Below are positions 51,842 to 60,759 of a stretch of 64,000 nucleotides of DNA, piece after piece. The position numbers were made by a program, and so were the translations under genes. The notes beneath the pieces are model-generated. The model made no database searches. It worked only from the letters and a program-made list of their open reading frames with translations, and was not told the DNA's origin. Origin of the DNA: UMGS1908 sp045655005 (GTDB taxonomy: Bacteria > Bacillota > Clostridia > Christensenellales > UBA1242). Location of the stretch: the NCBI GenBank assembly GCA_045655005.1, contig JAZOOJ010000019.1, positions 62,001-126,000 on the forward strand, given 5' to 3'. Numbering within the stretch: the stretch's first letter is position 1; every line of letters begins with the position of its first letter.

Positions 51842-52342
51842 TTATTGGTTTTCAGATGGAGATTCTGTATAAGGTTTGGCGTTTAACTCGTTATCTAAGC
51901 CTGAGATTTTTCGTTGTTGTAAGTCTATCAAGTTGTGATAGCTGTTGAAACATTCTTCGTATTTGCAATTTACAAAGTGAGTGTTCATAAATTCAAAAAA
52001 TGATTTTGTTAAGTTTGGGTCTGTTGCATACAGTATGGTGCCGGTGAATGAAAAACCAATATTGTATGTATTTGCTATTATTCGAATATCGATAGGAACA
52101 GTTTGAGGTTTTTTAGTAACAGCTTGCATATAGAGGTAAATATATTTTTGACCATCAATGCCTTGCTGTTTGAACAAACTAAGAGAGGTTGGGTCTAGTT
52201 CTAAGTGTGATGCGTCAATATCAAGGAAAGGAAGTTGTTTGTTTAAGGCTTTTGCGAGTGCAGGTTTTAGATGCTCAAATAATTCAACTTCATTGATGAA
52301 TTCCATTATTGAAGTTAAATTTGTGTCGTTAAATCTGTTCAT
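51842..52342 (-). CDS. Unknown soluble protein
   Basis: 166 residues, not recognised. There is no signal peptide or membrane helix. A helical first half (SIMEFINEVELFEHLKPALAKALN) is followed by a beta-type part (KYIYLYMQAVTKKPQ, VPIDIRIIANTYNIGFSFTG) and a polar, Glu/Ser/Asn-rich tail. It has its own consensus promoter (TTGACA). The protein, like the one at 55228, is a single gene on the opposite strand to its neighbours, and no context helps with function. Confidence 0.65.
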   Translation of the reverse strand: MNRFNDTNLTSIMEFINEVELFEHLKPALAKALNKQLPFLDIDASHLELDPTSLSLFKQQGIDGQKYIYLYMQAVTKKPQTVPIDIRIIANTYNIGFSFTGTILYATDPNLTKSFFEFMNTHFVNCKYEECFNSYHNLIDLQQRKISGLDNELNAKPYTESPSENQ

Positions 52343-52367
52343 ATATTAATTTTTCCTAATGAAGTAA

Positions 52368-52396
52368 TATATAGCATAGTTTATAATTAATGTCAA
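52368..52396 (-). promoter_or_regulatory. Consensus promoter of the gene at 51842-52342
   Basis: On the minus strand a full TTGACA, 17 bases, and TATATA, with transcription starting near 52361. Confidence 0.7.
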
Positions 52397-52427
52397 TAGA
52401 AACATTTAAAATATAAAATGGAAATAC

Positions 52428-52456
52428 TTGATTTTAAGTCTGATTTTTTGTAGAAT
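52428..52456 (+). promoter_or_regulatory. Promoter of the zinc-ribbon gene pair
   Basis: TTGATT (52428-52433), 17 bases, and TAGAAT (52451-52456). Confidence 0.6.
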
Positions 52457-52486
52457 ATAAATAAAAAAGAATTGGAGAAAGTACAA

Positions 52487-53158
52487 ATGGATAAAAAGAA
52501 TAAGTTTCCGTTGTTTTCATTAATTATGCTGTGCGTTGGGGTGGGGCTTATTTTATTTGGGGCAATTGCACCTGCTAAGATGTTTTCTGGTAATAATACA
52601 TATGTGGTTGAATTTGATAGGTCTGGGTTTGATAATATGAGGTTAAGGATAACTTTAAACACTGATGAGGCAATTAATCCAACAATAACGGCGTTAATAC
52701 ACGAAGAAGAAATTTATGTAATAGTTAAACAAACCGAAACTGGGATGTATAAAGGAAGCGCGTCTATTGACAGAGATAAATATTTTATGTCAAGAGAAGA
52801 TGATGTTAGTGTAATAGTGTCGGACAAAGAAGGCAAGACTATTAATTTTAAACAAAAAAATGAGTTTGGGGAGACGAGCGGAAGGATTATTTTAACAACA
52901 TTACCAATATTCTTTGGAATTTTTATTACCATACTTGCTCTTGTTTTAGGCGTTGCAGTAAAGCATAGAAATGGGTTGAAAAAGGCATTTAATGGAACAG
53001 TAAGTGCTGTTGCTGGTGCGGTTGGAACAATTTCGCAGGCAATAACGCCAAAAAATGATGAAAAATATTGTGAATATTGTGAGTGCTATAATGAAAAAGA
53101 CGCTCAAAAATGCAAATATTGCGGAGCACCATTAAAAAATTATAAAAAGGAGAAATAA
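52487..53158 (+). CDS. Unknown membrane protein with C-terminal zinc ribbon
   Basis: 223 residues. A first membrane helix lies at about 9-30, then an outside beta-type domain (NTYVVEFDRSGFDNMRLRITLNT), and a second helix near 140-160. The cytoplasmic C-terminus carries a zinc ribbon, CEYCECYNEKDAQKCKYCGAPL (C-x2-C-x10-C-x2-C). The ATG at 52487 has GGAGAAAG upstream; an in-frame TTG that contains that site is rejected. The next gene begins 2 bases after the stop and also has zinc ribbons, so the two may act together. Function unknown. Confidence 0.7.
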   Translation: MDKKNKFPLFSLIMLCVGVGLILFGAIAPAKMFSGNNTYVVEFDRSGFDNMRLRITLNTDEAINPTITALIHEEEIYVIVKQTETGMYKGSASIDRDKYFMSREDDVSVIVSDKEGKTINFKQKNEFGETSGRIILTTLPIFFGIFITILALVLGVAVKHRNGLKKAFNGTVSAVAGAVGTISQAITPKNDEKYCEYCECYNEKDAQKCKYCGAPLKNYKKEK

Positions 53159-53160
53159 TT

Positions 53161-54012
53161 ATGGAAAAAAGAACTTGTAAAAAGTGCGGAGTCAATTATT
53201 ATTATGATTCAGAATATTGTTATGGGTGTTTAAGAAAGATGGAATTGGATGAAATATCGTCGTTGACGGATGATGAAATTCAGAATGAATATCTCAAAAT
53301 TGCACATAAAATTATTGAAACAGGAGAGTTGGACAAAGAGTTAAGAAAAAGATTAATCACATTAATGATGGCTTGTGAAAAAGTAAATCCGCAATTGCAG
53401 GTGGTGTGTGCTAAGTTTAAAATTTATGAAGTGCCGGAAGTATTTATCGGAGCAGAAAAGGTTGTTGTTGATAAACTTAACGAAATGTGGCTTGAAGACG
53501 GAAAGAAGGATTATAAATTAAGAACGGCGTTGGAAATGGCTACGGGTGAAGAAGAAAGTATAGCTAGATGTAGTAAAGAATGTTATGAATTAATCCTTGA
53601 TGATTTTGAGATAGATGACTATGATATTTCAAAGATAAAACTTAATATAGTTACACCAGATGGGGAAACAATTTCTATTAAAGACTTTTGGGGACCATTC
53701 ATTGATGAAGATTGTCTGCCTTATGAGATGATGGGCAAAAAAAGGAAAGATAATGGCAAAGAGGCAACTTACAGAGTTGGTAAGCGAATTTCTGCATTCC
53801 TTCCAAGATTGTCTGAATTTGAAGAGGTTAATGCATATGGTGGTTACGCTGCATGGGATTTTGACGATTTTGAAAGTTGTGAAAAATGCGATGGAGAGTT
53901 GGAACATATTGCTCAAATAAGTGGCGTGCCATTCCATTTTGATGATGGTAATTTCTTTATCTCTAAGTGTAAAGATTGTGGCAAGTATGTTGTTCAGTAT
54001 TTTCAAACATAA
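53161..54012 (+). CDS. Unknown protein with terminal zinc ribbons
   Basis: 283 residues, not recognised. A zinc ribbon at the N-terminus (CKKCGVNYYYDSEYCYGC) and another Cys set near the C-terminus (CEKC and CKDC, about 35 residues apart) flank a charged helical and mixed domain with no membrane helix. AAGGAG precedes the ATG, and the gene follows its partner by 2 bases and ends in a terminator. A role in nucleic-acid or protein binding is possible, but nothing shows which. Confidence 0.7.
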   Translation: MEKRTCKKCGVNYYYDSEYCYGCLRKMELDEISSLTDDEIQNEYLKIAHKIIETGELDKELRKRLITLMMACEKVNPQLQVVCAKFKIYEVPEVFIGAEKVVVDKLNEMWLEDGKKDYKLRTALEMATGEEESIARCSKECYELILDDFEIDDYDISKIKLNIVTPDGETISIKDFWGPFIDEDCLPYEMMGKKRKDNGKEATYRVGKRISAFLPRLSEFEEVNAYGGYAAWDFDDFESCEKCDGELEHIAQISGVPFHFDDGNFFISKCKDCGKYVVQYFQT

Positions 54013-54016
54013 AAAT

Positions 54017-54050
54017 AAAAACATCCGTTTATAATTGGCGGATGTTTTTA
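54017..54050 (+). terminator. Rho-independent terminator
   Basis: AAAAACATCCG pairs perfectly with CGGATGTTTTT around an 11-base loop. Confidence 0.85.
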
Positions 54051-54101
54051 TTAATAAAATTTATGGAGAGTTTGAATTTATTTTTAAATGTTTAAATATT
54101 G

Positions 54102-54110
54102 TGATAAAAT
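54102..54110 (+). promoter_or_regulatory. Extended -10 promoter of the DUF2804 gene
   Basis: TGA then TAAAAT (54105-54110), the same -10 as prfB. The -35 is weak (TTTTAA). Confidence 0.45.
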
Positions 54111-54137
54111 AATTGTAGTAAATTTGGAGGTGGCTAT

Positions 54138-55169
54138 ATGCAAAATAGGGTTACAAAAGAGGGCGATTTATTGGATGAAAAAGGGAGACTTGTTGAATGT
54201 GGATATGCAACAAGTCTTGTAAAAAAGTATGACAGGTCAAAGATTAAGGCGGGAAAACTTAGAATAAAAGAATGGGATTATTATTTAATTTACAACAATG
54301 ATTATGCTGTTGCAATTACTGTTGATGACAATTCGTATATGGGATTAAACTCGCTTAGTTTAATTGATTTTAAAGAAGCAAAAGAAATAACTAAAAGTCC
54401 TATGGCTTTTATGACAAATGGTAAGACTAATTTTCCACCTACGTCTAAAATTGGAGATGTGAAAGTTGAGAATAAAAATTATAAGATTGAAATCCTAAAT
54501 GATGGAATGACTAGAAAAATTTATGCCTTTATGAAAAATTTTAAAGATGGTAAAGATATTTCTTGTGAGTTTGTTTTAACTGATGAACCAAAAGATAGTA
54601 TGGTTATTATGACGCCATTTAAAGAAAAAGAAACGGCGTTCTATTACAATCAAAAAATTGTTGGAATGAAAGCGGTTGGAAGGGTTAGTCTTGGTAATGA
54701 TGTAATAGAATTTGGCGAAAGTACCCGTGCTATTCTTGACTGGGGTAGAGGCGTTTGGTCCTATAAAAATACTTGGTATTGGGGAGCAGGATGTGGCGTT
54801 GTTGATGGCTGTGAAGTCGGTTTTAATATTGGCTATGGATTTGGGGATACATCGAATGCAAGTGAGAATATGATTTTTGTAAATGGTGTTGCACATAAAC
54901 TTGAAGATGTTGTGTTCAATATTCCAAAAGATAGCAAAGGGAAAGATGATTTTATGAGTCCTTGGACATTTACTTCAAGCGACGGAAGGTTTGAAATGTC
55001 TTTTAGGCCGATTATTGACAGGCATTCTAATGCTAATGTTGTAGTAATTAGCAGTAATCAGCATCAAGTGTTTGGTGAGTTTAGTGGGACAATGATTTTA
55101 GATGATGGTAGAAAAATTCAATTAGACAATTTTTTAGGTTTTGCTGAAAAAGTAGTTAATAAGTGGTAA
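54138..55169 (+). CDS. DUF2804 family protein
   Basis: 343 residues. The pattern matches DUF2804 proteins: an opening domain on which LVECGYATSLVKKYDRSKIKAGKLRIKEWDYY is typical, a central strand-rich part and the conserved ILDWGRGVWSYKNTWYWGAG followed by GFNIGYGFGD. They look like cytosolic beta-barrel enzymes related to a lipocalin/acyl-carrier-type fold, but no activity is established. There is no signal peptide. AGGTGG precedes the ATG. It has its own promoter and terminator. Confidence 0.9.
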   Translation: MQNRVTKEGDLLDEKGRLVECGYATSLVKKYDRSKIKAGKLRIKEWDYYLIYNNDYAVAITVDDNSYMGLNSLSLIDFKEAKEITKSPMAFMTNGKTNFPPTSKIGDVKVENKNYKIEILNDGMTRKIYAFMKNFKDGKDISCEFVLTDEPKDSMVIMTPFKEKETAFYYNQKIVGMKAVGRVSLGNDVIEFGESTRAILDWGRGVWSYKNTWYWGAGCGVVDGCEVGFNIGYGFGDTSNASENMIFVNGVAHKLEDVVFNIPKDSKGKDDFMSPWTFTSSDGRFEMSFRPIIDRHSNANVVVISSNQHQVFGEFSGTMILDDGRKIQLDNFLGFAEKVVNKW

Positions 55170-55185
55170 GAGATATTAAAAAATT

Positions 55186-55222
55186 AAAAGAGAGCCTTGG
55201 TATTTTAGATGCTCTCTTTTTT
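55186..55222. terminator. Terminator between convergent genes
   Basis: AAAAGAGAGC pairs with GCTCTCTTTT around a 15-base loop, with A and T runs outside. It ends DUF2804 and probably the minus-strand gene. Confidence 0.8.
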
Positions 55223-55227
55223 ATAAG

Positions 55228-56214
55228 TTAATAAATCAAATATGGGTTGTTTATTGCAGATAAGCGTTCGTGCGCTATGTCTGTCATAAGTTGAATCTCC
55301 TCAATTTTTTTAGTAAAAAGCTCGGTAATAGTAGCTATATTTTTAATTATAAAGTTGTGGATATGATTTAAATTGCTGTTTGCAAATGAAGAATTTATAT
55401 AAAGATTAAACAAGTTGTTGTATTGATCTACTATTGATTTTGTTATGTCTTGTGCATTAATGTTATTTGGTATTACATTGGCATTAATAAAATACAAACA
55501 AAACATATTTTCAAGCGGGAAATATTTTTTACGAACTTGGTTTATTTCGTTCATTGATGTGTGTACAGCGTCAATTATTGATGGAGTTATATATGAAGAA
55601 TGTGTAAAAGGTACTAAAATCTTATTTTCTTGTAATGAATTTAATAAATAGTCGTAAATAGATGTGAACAACAAAACCATTTTATGATTTTCGGTTGGCG
55701 GGGATTCAAGTCCTGAAAATAGTCGTTCTAAGTAATTCTTTTGGTAAATGTATTGTCCATTTTTGTATACAGTGTCTAATAACTCGTAAGGAGTTGTTCG
55801 GATAGAGCCTATTTTAAATCTTTTATCTTTATCTTGCCAGTTTGGATTGTTGTTTAGGTAGTCGATAAAAATTTGCTCTTCGTGAAGTTTATTTTTATTG
55901 TCCTTGGTTGTACTATAAAATGCATTAACCCAGTTCTCGTGAAATCTATGGTGACAATCTAAGTTTATTTTGTGAATGGCAGAAAACCTGCTTTTGTTTA
56001 TGCAAATATTGTTTTCTTTTATTACAGATGTCAATTCAAAGTCGCCACTTTCAATAAACATAACTTTTGAAGTTGTATTACAGTTCTTACCAGTTAGGGC
56101 TGCTTGGTGGATTGAATTTAATAGTTGCTCAAGTGCTTTGAAGTCAAGAGTTATTGAATTAAAATAGTTGGTTAAAAATTCTTTTGCTCTGACATGAGAT
56201 AAATTTGTATTCAT
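55228..56214 (-). CDS. Unknown helical protein
   Basis: 328 residues, not recognised. It is hydrophilic and mostly helical, rich in Asn, Ile and His, with no membrane helix, signal or Cys cluster. Repeated short helical stretches with N-I-N-A and HDNFI-like pieces give no known motif. A clear promoter (TTTACA, 17 bases, extended TATAAT) lies upstream, and AAGGAAAA precedes the ATG. As a single gene on the minus strand with no conserved neighbour, it could be a strain-specific or regulatory protein. Confidence 0.65.
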   Translation of the reverse strand: MNTNLSHVRAKEFLTNYFNSITLDFKALEQLLNSIHQAALTGKNCNTTSKVMFIESGDFELTSVIKENNICINKSRFSAIHKINLDCHHRFHENWVNAFYSTTKDNKNKLHEEQIFIDYLNNNPNWQDKDKRFKIGSIRTTPYELLDTVYKNGQYIYQKNYLERLFSGLESPPTENHKMVLLFTSIYDYLLNSLQENKILVPFTHSSYITPSIIDAVHTSMNEINQVRKKYFPLENMFCLYFINANVIPNNINAQDITKSIVDQYNNLFNLYINSSFANSNLNHIHNFIIKNIATITELFTKKIEEIQLMTDIAHERLSAINNPYLIY

Positions 56215-56242
56215 AAAATTTTCCTTGTGAAATAGTGATATT

Positions 56243-56271
56243 ATTATATCAAAAATTGGACGTTTTGTAAA
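56243..56271 (-). promoter_or_regulatory. Promoter of the gene at 55228-56214
   Basis: Minus strand TTTACA (56271-56266), 17 bases ending TGA, and TATAAT (56248-56243). Confidence 0.7.
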
Positions 56272-56319
56272 TAATTGTTGGGTGAAATCTGTGAATTTAT
56301 AAAAACAACTTTTTAATTG

Positions 56320-56348
56320 TTGATTAAAGTGAATGAATTAGATATACT
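56320..56348 (+). promoter_or_regulatory. Promoter of the small gene at 56384
   Basis: TTGATT (56320-56325), 17 bases, and TATACT (56343-56348), the same pair as the pdp promoter. Confidence 0.7.
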
Positions 56349-56383
56349 TATTGTGTTAACTAATTTTATGGGGGTAACTAGTT

Positions 56384-56656
56384 ATGATACACTCACTTGC
56401 TGGTGGCGAGATTAGAGAACTTTTGTGTGCAGATTTTGCAAAGGTTGAAATTGTTGAGGACGGTGCATTTAAAGGCAATAAGCTATGGTATATTTGCGAA
56501 ATAAAAGATGCCAAGGCGGGGGATTTTGTGCTGGCTCCGATAGGTGCTTACAATCGTCTTTATAAAGCAAAGATTGAAAGAATTGATAAACAAGTTAATT
56601 CACAAGTTTCTCCAATTCCATTTAAAAGAGCAAAGAAAATCGTAAAGATAAAGTAA
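56384..56656 (+). CDS. Unknown small basic protein
   Basis: 90 residues, not recognised. GGGGG lies about 10 bases before the ATG, and a promoter and terminator frame it, so it is a real gene. The middle (KDAKAGDFVLAPIGAYNRLYKAKIERI) looks like a small beta-barrel such as an SH3-like or PriA 3'-binding-type fold, and the C-terminus is basic (KRAKKIVKIK), so nucleic-acid binding is a possibility. No operon partner. Confidence 0.7.
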   Translation: MIHSLAGGEIRELLCADFAKVEIVEDGAFKGNKLWYICEIKDAKAGDFVLAPIGAYNRLYKAKIERIDKQVNSQVSPIPFKRAKKIVKIK

Positions 56657-56690
56657 CAGCAAGCGAAATTTAATCGCTTGCTGTTATTTT
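56654..56690. terminator. Bidirectional terminator
   Basis: A perfect 13-bp stem TAACAGCAAGCGA with TCGCTTGCTGTTA, then TTTTG. It overlaps the stop codon of the small gene and faces the minus-strand ABC gene. Confidence 0.85.
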
Positions 56691-56719
56691 GTTTTAAAAC
56701 CATCTTATATGGTTGTTGA

Positions 56720-58489
56720 TTATACATCTTCGCTTTGCATAATTTCTTTCTTTTGCTTATCATAAAGGGCTTTGTATGTTTCGTTTGTTAGCATTAATTC
56801 TTTGTGTGTGCCGTGTGCTACAATAGAGCCTTTATCTATATAGAAAATTTCATCGCAATCTTCAATTGTTGAAAGCCTGTGGGCAATAGTAATAATTGTT
56901 TTTTTGCTTTTTAATTTGTCAACTGAAGCAATAACTTTTTCTTGTGAAAGATTATCTAATGAACTTGTTGCTTCGTCAAAAATTATGACTTTTGCATCTT
57001 TTAGTAATGCTCTTGCTATGCAAATTCTTTGTTTTTGACCGCCAGATAATCGTGTTCCACCTTCACCAAGGTAACTGTCTAAGCGATTTGGTAGTGCCCA
57101 TACAAACTCGAATGCGTTACTTAGTTGTAAGACCTCGTAAATTTCTTCGTCTGTGGCATCAGGTTTTACAAGCTTCATATTTTCTCTAATTGTCATATTA
57201 AATAGGTATGGGAATTGGTTTATCATCGTGATTTGCTTGAAGAAATTTTCACTTAATGTTTCGTCGTTTTTGTTGTCATATTTAATATTACCACTTGTTG
57301 GGGTATAAAGTTTACAAATAAGGCTGACTATTGTAGATTTACCACAACCACTTTCGCCGACAAATGCAACATGGGTGTTGCGTTTAATTTTAAAACTTAC
57401 GTTACTTAAAACATTAGAATGTGGAGTATAGCCAAAACTTACATTTTGGAATTCAATGTTGCCACGATATTCAGGAAGGTCTTCTGTTCCGTACTTGTTG
57501 AATTGATACTTAACACCGTCCTTTAAGTCAAAAACACGCCAAGCAGAGACTTCGATTTCTTTTAAGTAGTTTTGTAAGTTCCCCAAGTGAACAGCAAATT
57601 CCATAACGTGAGATTTATATACATATGCGGTATAGAATATGGCAATTGCAATAAATCCTCTTTGCATCAGCGTTATGCAAAGCATTACGAATAGCAGGTT
57701 GCACACGATACTTACAAAACTTGCAAATGCACACAGAGCAATTCCGACATACCATTCTTTATTGTCTGCATGCATAAATTCTGTTTGTTGAGTTTCTATT
57801 TGATTTAATAAACTTTGTTGCATATCAAGAGTCTTTATATCTTTGATGCCTCGAATAGTTTCGCCAATTGTGCTATTTACAGTTTCACTTTTTTTGTGAA
57901 CGATTGGTTTTAATATTGAAAAGTAATGTATTCTTACTTGGTAAACATAATATCTCACAATTATAAATAAAAGTAGGAAAGCACCGAGCCAAATATTTAT
58001 GATTGAAATATACACCAGAAAGCCAATCTTACTCATAAATGAAACAATAGTTTCGCTGATTGATTTAAATGAGTTGGATAGTGAATTTAAATCGCTTGTA
58101 AGCCTTGTAATAAACACGCCGTTACCCAATTTTTCATATTGGCCAATGTTAATATTAAATGAACTGTTTACAATATCAATTTTTACATCAAGCTTAACCT
58201 TGTTTTCTAGCATTTTAAAAAATGGGGTTTGCAAAACGCTAAAAAATAAGTTTATAAATTCTAAACCAAACAAAGTCCAGGCGTAATTAAGTGCAGAATC
58301 AAAATTAGCACTTGCTATTTCACTTATAATATTACCAAGTATCACTGGGATAAAAAATCCAATAACACCGCAAATAATAAGCATAGACCAAAAGCCCAAG
58401 CAAAGCCATTTATATTTTTTAAAATATTTTAGGTATTTGCTTAGGTTTTTTAAACCTTTTATTCTTTCTTCTTTTGTAACAATTGCCAT
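56720..58489 (-). CDS. ABC transporter, fused permease and ATPase (exporter type)
   Basis: 589 residues. Residues 1-320 are a six-helix exporter membrane domain. The nucleotide-binding domain follows with Walker A GESGCGKST, Q-loop near TMINQFPYLF, signature LSGGQKQR and Walker B VIIFDEATSSLD, and H-loop AHRLSTI. The protein works as a dimer, or as a heterodimer with another half; no second half is adjacent. Substrate unknown (drug, lipid or peptide). AGGTGAA precedes the start. It has its own promoter. Confidence 0.93.
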   Translation of the reverse strand: MAIVTKEERIKGLKNLSKYLKYFKKYKWLCLGFWSMLIICGVIGFFIPVILGNIISEIASANFDSALNYAWTLFGLEFINLFFSVLQTPFFKMLENKVKLDVKIDIVNSSFNINIGQYEKLGNGVFITRLTSDLNSLSNSFKSISETIVSFMSKIGFLVYISIINIWLGAFLLLFIIVRYYVYQVRIHYFSILKPIVHKKSETVNSTIGETIRGIKDIKTLDMQQSLLNQIETQQTEFMHADNKEWYVGIALCAFASFVSIVCNLLFVMLCITLMQRGFIAIAIFYTAYVYKSHVMEFAVHLGNLQNYLKEIEVSAWRVFDLKDGVKYQFNKYGTEDLPEYRGNIEFQNVSFGYTPHSNVLSNVSFKIKRNTHVAFVGESGCGKSTIVSLICKLYTPTSGNIKYDNKNDETLSENFFKQITMINQFPYLFNMTIRENMKLVKPDATDEEIYEVLQLSNAFEFVWALPNRLDSYLGEGGTRLSGGQKQRICIARALLKDAKVIIFDEATSSLDNLSQEKVIASVDKLKSKKTIITIAHRLSTIEDCDEIFYIDKGSIVAHGTHKELMLTNETYKALYDKQKKEIMQSEDV

Positions 58490-58548
58490 AATTCACCTAT
58501 CTTTTATTATTAAGTAATAACAATAAAATGATGTTTTAACTATGATTT

Positions 58549-58576
58549 ATTATAGCAAATTAAATCATGGTTTCAA
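58549..58576 (-). promoter_or_regulatory. Promoter of the ABC exporter
   Basis: Minus strand TTGAAA (58576-58571), 16 bases, and TATAAT (58554-58549). Confidence 0.65.
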
Positions 58577-58597
58577 AACACTTTTTGATGACAAAAT

Positions 58598-58630
58598 AAA
58601 AACTATGACATAAAATTTGTCATAGTTTTT
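58598..58630 (-). terminator. Terminator of lysK-trmL
   Basis: AAAAACTATGACA pairs with TGTCATAGTTTTT around a 7-base loop; on the minus strand a T-rich tail follows the hairpin. Confidence 0.8.
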
Positions 58631-58639
58631 ATTTTTTAT

Positions 58640-59128
58640 TTAATCAATTCTGCCGGTTAGGTGTCCTGTGTCTTTAAGGTTTGCAAAGTTGTTTTGGCGA
58701 AGTGCTTCGTAAAGAATAATTGCAACTGAATTTGAAAGATTTAAACTTCTTGCGGAGTCAATCATTGGTATTCTTATGCAATCTTCGTAATGCTCTTTTA
58801 AAATGCTTTCACGAATTCCAAAACTTTCTTTACCAAAAACAATGAAACAGTCGTCAGGGTAGTGAACATCGGCATAGGTTTTGTTTGACTTTGTGCTTGC
58901 AAAGAAAAATTGCTTGTCTTTGTTTTGTTCGTACAAATCTTCAAAACTGTCAATTACAGTAAAATCAGCATCTTTTAAATAATCCATTCCGGCACGCTTG
59001 AAATGTTTGTCGTCAAGGACGAACCCCAAAGGTTTTACCATATAGAGCTTTGTGTTTGTTGCCATACATGTTCTTATAATATTTCCAGCATTTTGTGGAA
59101 TTTCTGGTTCAATTAATACAATATTCAT
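58640..59128 (-). CDS. trmL: tRNA (cytidine(34)-2'-O)-methyltransferase
   Basis: SPOUT methyltransferase that methylates the wobble base of tRNA-Leu. The 162 residues show the family pattern: IVLIEPEIPQNAGNIIRTCMATNTKLYMVKPLGF, then the knot regions FIVFGKESFGI and IRIPMIDSARSLNLSNSVAIILYEALRQ with SLNLSNS, which binds S-adenosylmethionine. It starts 21 bases after the lysK stop on the same strand, and the window also holds its tRNA-Leu substrate class. Length is standard. Confidence 0.95.
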   Translation of the reverse strand: MNIVLIEPEIPQNAGNIIRTCMATNTKLYMVKPLGFVLDDKHFKRAGMDYLKDADFTVIDSFEDLYEQNKDKQFFFASTKSNKTYADVHYPDDCFIVFGKESFGIRESILKEHYEDCIRIPMIDSARSLNLSNSVAIILYEALRQNNFANLKDTGHLTGRID

Positions 59129-59149
59129 TTTGACTAATCCATTAACTAA

Positions 59150-60727
59150 TTAGAAATTTAGCAAGTTTAGATACATATCTTTATTTAACGCACCCAAGAA
59201 TAGGTAAAGTCTTGGTCCAGACTCCTTTCCGATAAGAAGCATATATACATTTTGGAAGAACTTCTTTTGGAATGGTTGGTTTTCTTTATCTTTTAAGCCC
59301 TCTTGCTTTGGAATATCATATAGAAGTTGTTGCAAGTCTTCAAGAGAAATATCTTCGCTTGATAGTTTTGAGTAGAGTGTACGAATATCTTGTTGCTCAC
59401 GTTCTGGAAGATTATTAAAGTATTCTTCGTTCTTTGAGTCAAGTAGGGTAGAAATACTTTCAGGGGAGTAGTTTTTAGCCCAATATTCGATGCGTCCAAG
59501 ACGAGAAAGCAGGTCTTCCTTGTCAACATCTGGATTTACCTTTTTATATAGAGAATATAGTAAATTTGGTTCAAAATTAACGATTGAGCCAAGAGAGAAT
59601 AATAATTGTGCTGAAACTGAGCTTGGTTTTAATTCTTCTCTTTCAAAACGCACATATCTCATAACTTCTTTGATGTTTTGAGGACAGTTGTCGTTAAATG
59701 AAGCGGCAAGTGAACGGTCGAATTCGTGATATTGACGCAAAATTTCATCGTCAAAACAGAATTGCCAACTTTGACGGGCTGGAACCTTAGAATATAACCA
59801 TAAAATCATTTCTGGTGGGCATACCTTTAATAACTCGGCTGGGGTGATTGATGTTCCGCTTGAACTACTCATTTTTCCACCGCCACCTTTAATTCCGATA
59901 AATTCATACATAACAAAGTCTGGCGCTGTATAATTGTAAACCTTGTCTACAATAATTTTACCAACTGTGTATGAACTTCCTTCGGTTCCATGGTCTTTTC
60001 CGCCTGGTTCAAAAGTGACTTTTTCTTCATTCCAACGCATTGGCCAGTCTGCCTTCCAAACAAGTTTAATGTTGTGGTATTCACGAATTTTAACAGTGTC
60101 GTGATGTCCACACTTACATTCATATGCGATTGTTTCACAATCGTCTGAAACATTTGTTACAACGGTTGAATCTTTGCCACATTTTTCACAATACACTGCG
60201 ATAGGGACATATGATTCACGACCTTCTTCGGTTGCTTCTTGGCTTTTGTACTCATAAAGAATATCGTATATGGTTTTTCTTTCTTTAAGAGCCTTTATAA
60301 TGCCTTCGTCATATCTGCCTTTGCGGTATTCTTGGGCTTGGGTGATGTATTCACATTCAATACCAAATTGCTTTACGGCTTCTTTGAATTGTTCTTCAAA
60401 GTGTTCTGCGTAAGATGAGTGACAGCCATATGGGTCTGGAATGTCTGCATATGGGGTGCCAATGTATTTATCATAAGAATCTCCGACAACTTGTTTAACA
60501 GCAAATGGAACTTTTCTTAAACGGTCAAAGTTGTCAAAAGACATTATAAATCTTGACTTTTTGCCTGCCATTTTAAGTCCTGTGTGAACAAAGTAACTTG
60601 TTAAAAATTCTCTAAAATTTCCGATGTGGATTGGTCCAGATGGGCTGATACCTGCAGCGCAGGTAAATTCTTCTTTTTCTGGATTGTCATTAATTAATTT
60701 CTGTACGGCTTCGTCTATCCAAAGCAT
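59150..60727 (-). CDS. lysK: Class I lysyl-tRNA synthetase
   Basis: Charges tRNA-Lys with a Rossmann-fold (class I) enzyme, not the usual class II LysS. The 525 residues have the HIGH-like GPIHIGNF (about 31-38) and the KMSKS-like GKMSSSSGTS (about 283-290), a Cys zinc set (CEKC and CKCGH, about residues 180-205), and the all-helical anticodon domain after about 350. This form is typical of archaea and a few bacteria. The ATG at 60727 is set by AAGGAGAAA; a longer open frame upstream has no site. Its promoter lies upstream (TTGCAA, 17, TAAACT). trmL follows. Confidence 0.93.
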   Translation of the reverse strand: MLWIDEAVQKLINDNPEKEEFTCAAGISPSGPIHIGNFREFLTSYFVHTGLKMAGKKSRFIMSFDNFDRLRKVPFAVKQVVGDSYDKYIGTPYADIPDPYGCHSSYAEHFEEQFKEAVKQFGIECEYITQAQEYRKGRYDEGIIKALKERKTIYDILYEYKSQEATEEGRESYVPIAVYCEKCGKDSTVVTNVSDDCETIAYECKCGHHDTVKIREYHNIKLVWKADWPMRWNEEKVTFEPGGKDHGTEGSSYTVGKIIVDKVYNYTAPDFVMYEFIGIKGGGGKMSSSSGTSITPAELLKVCPPEMILWLYSKVPARQSWQFCFDDEILRQYHEFDRSLAASFNDNCPQNIKEVMRYVRFEREELKPSSVSAQLLFSLGSIVNFEPNLLYSLYKKVNPDVDKEDLLSRLGRIEYWAKNYSPESISTLLDSKNEEYFNNLPEREQQDIRTLYSKLSSEDISLEDLQQLLYDIPKQEGLKDKENQPFQKKFFQNVYMLLIGKESGPRLYLFLGALNKDMYLNLLNF

Positions 60728-60759
60728 TTTAATTTTCTCCTTTTGTTGTAATATTTTAT

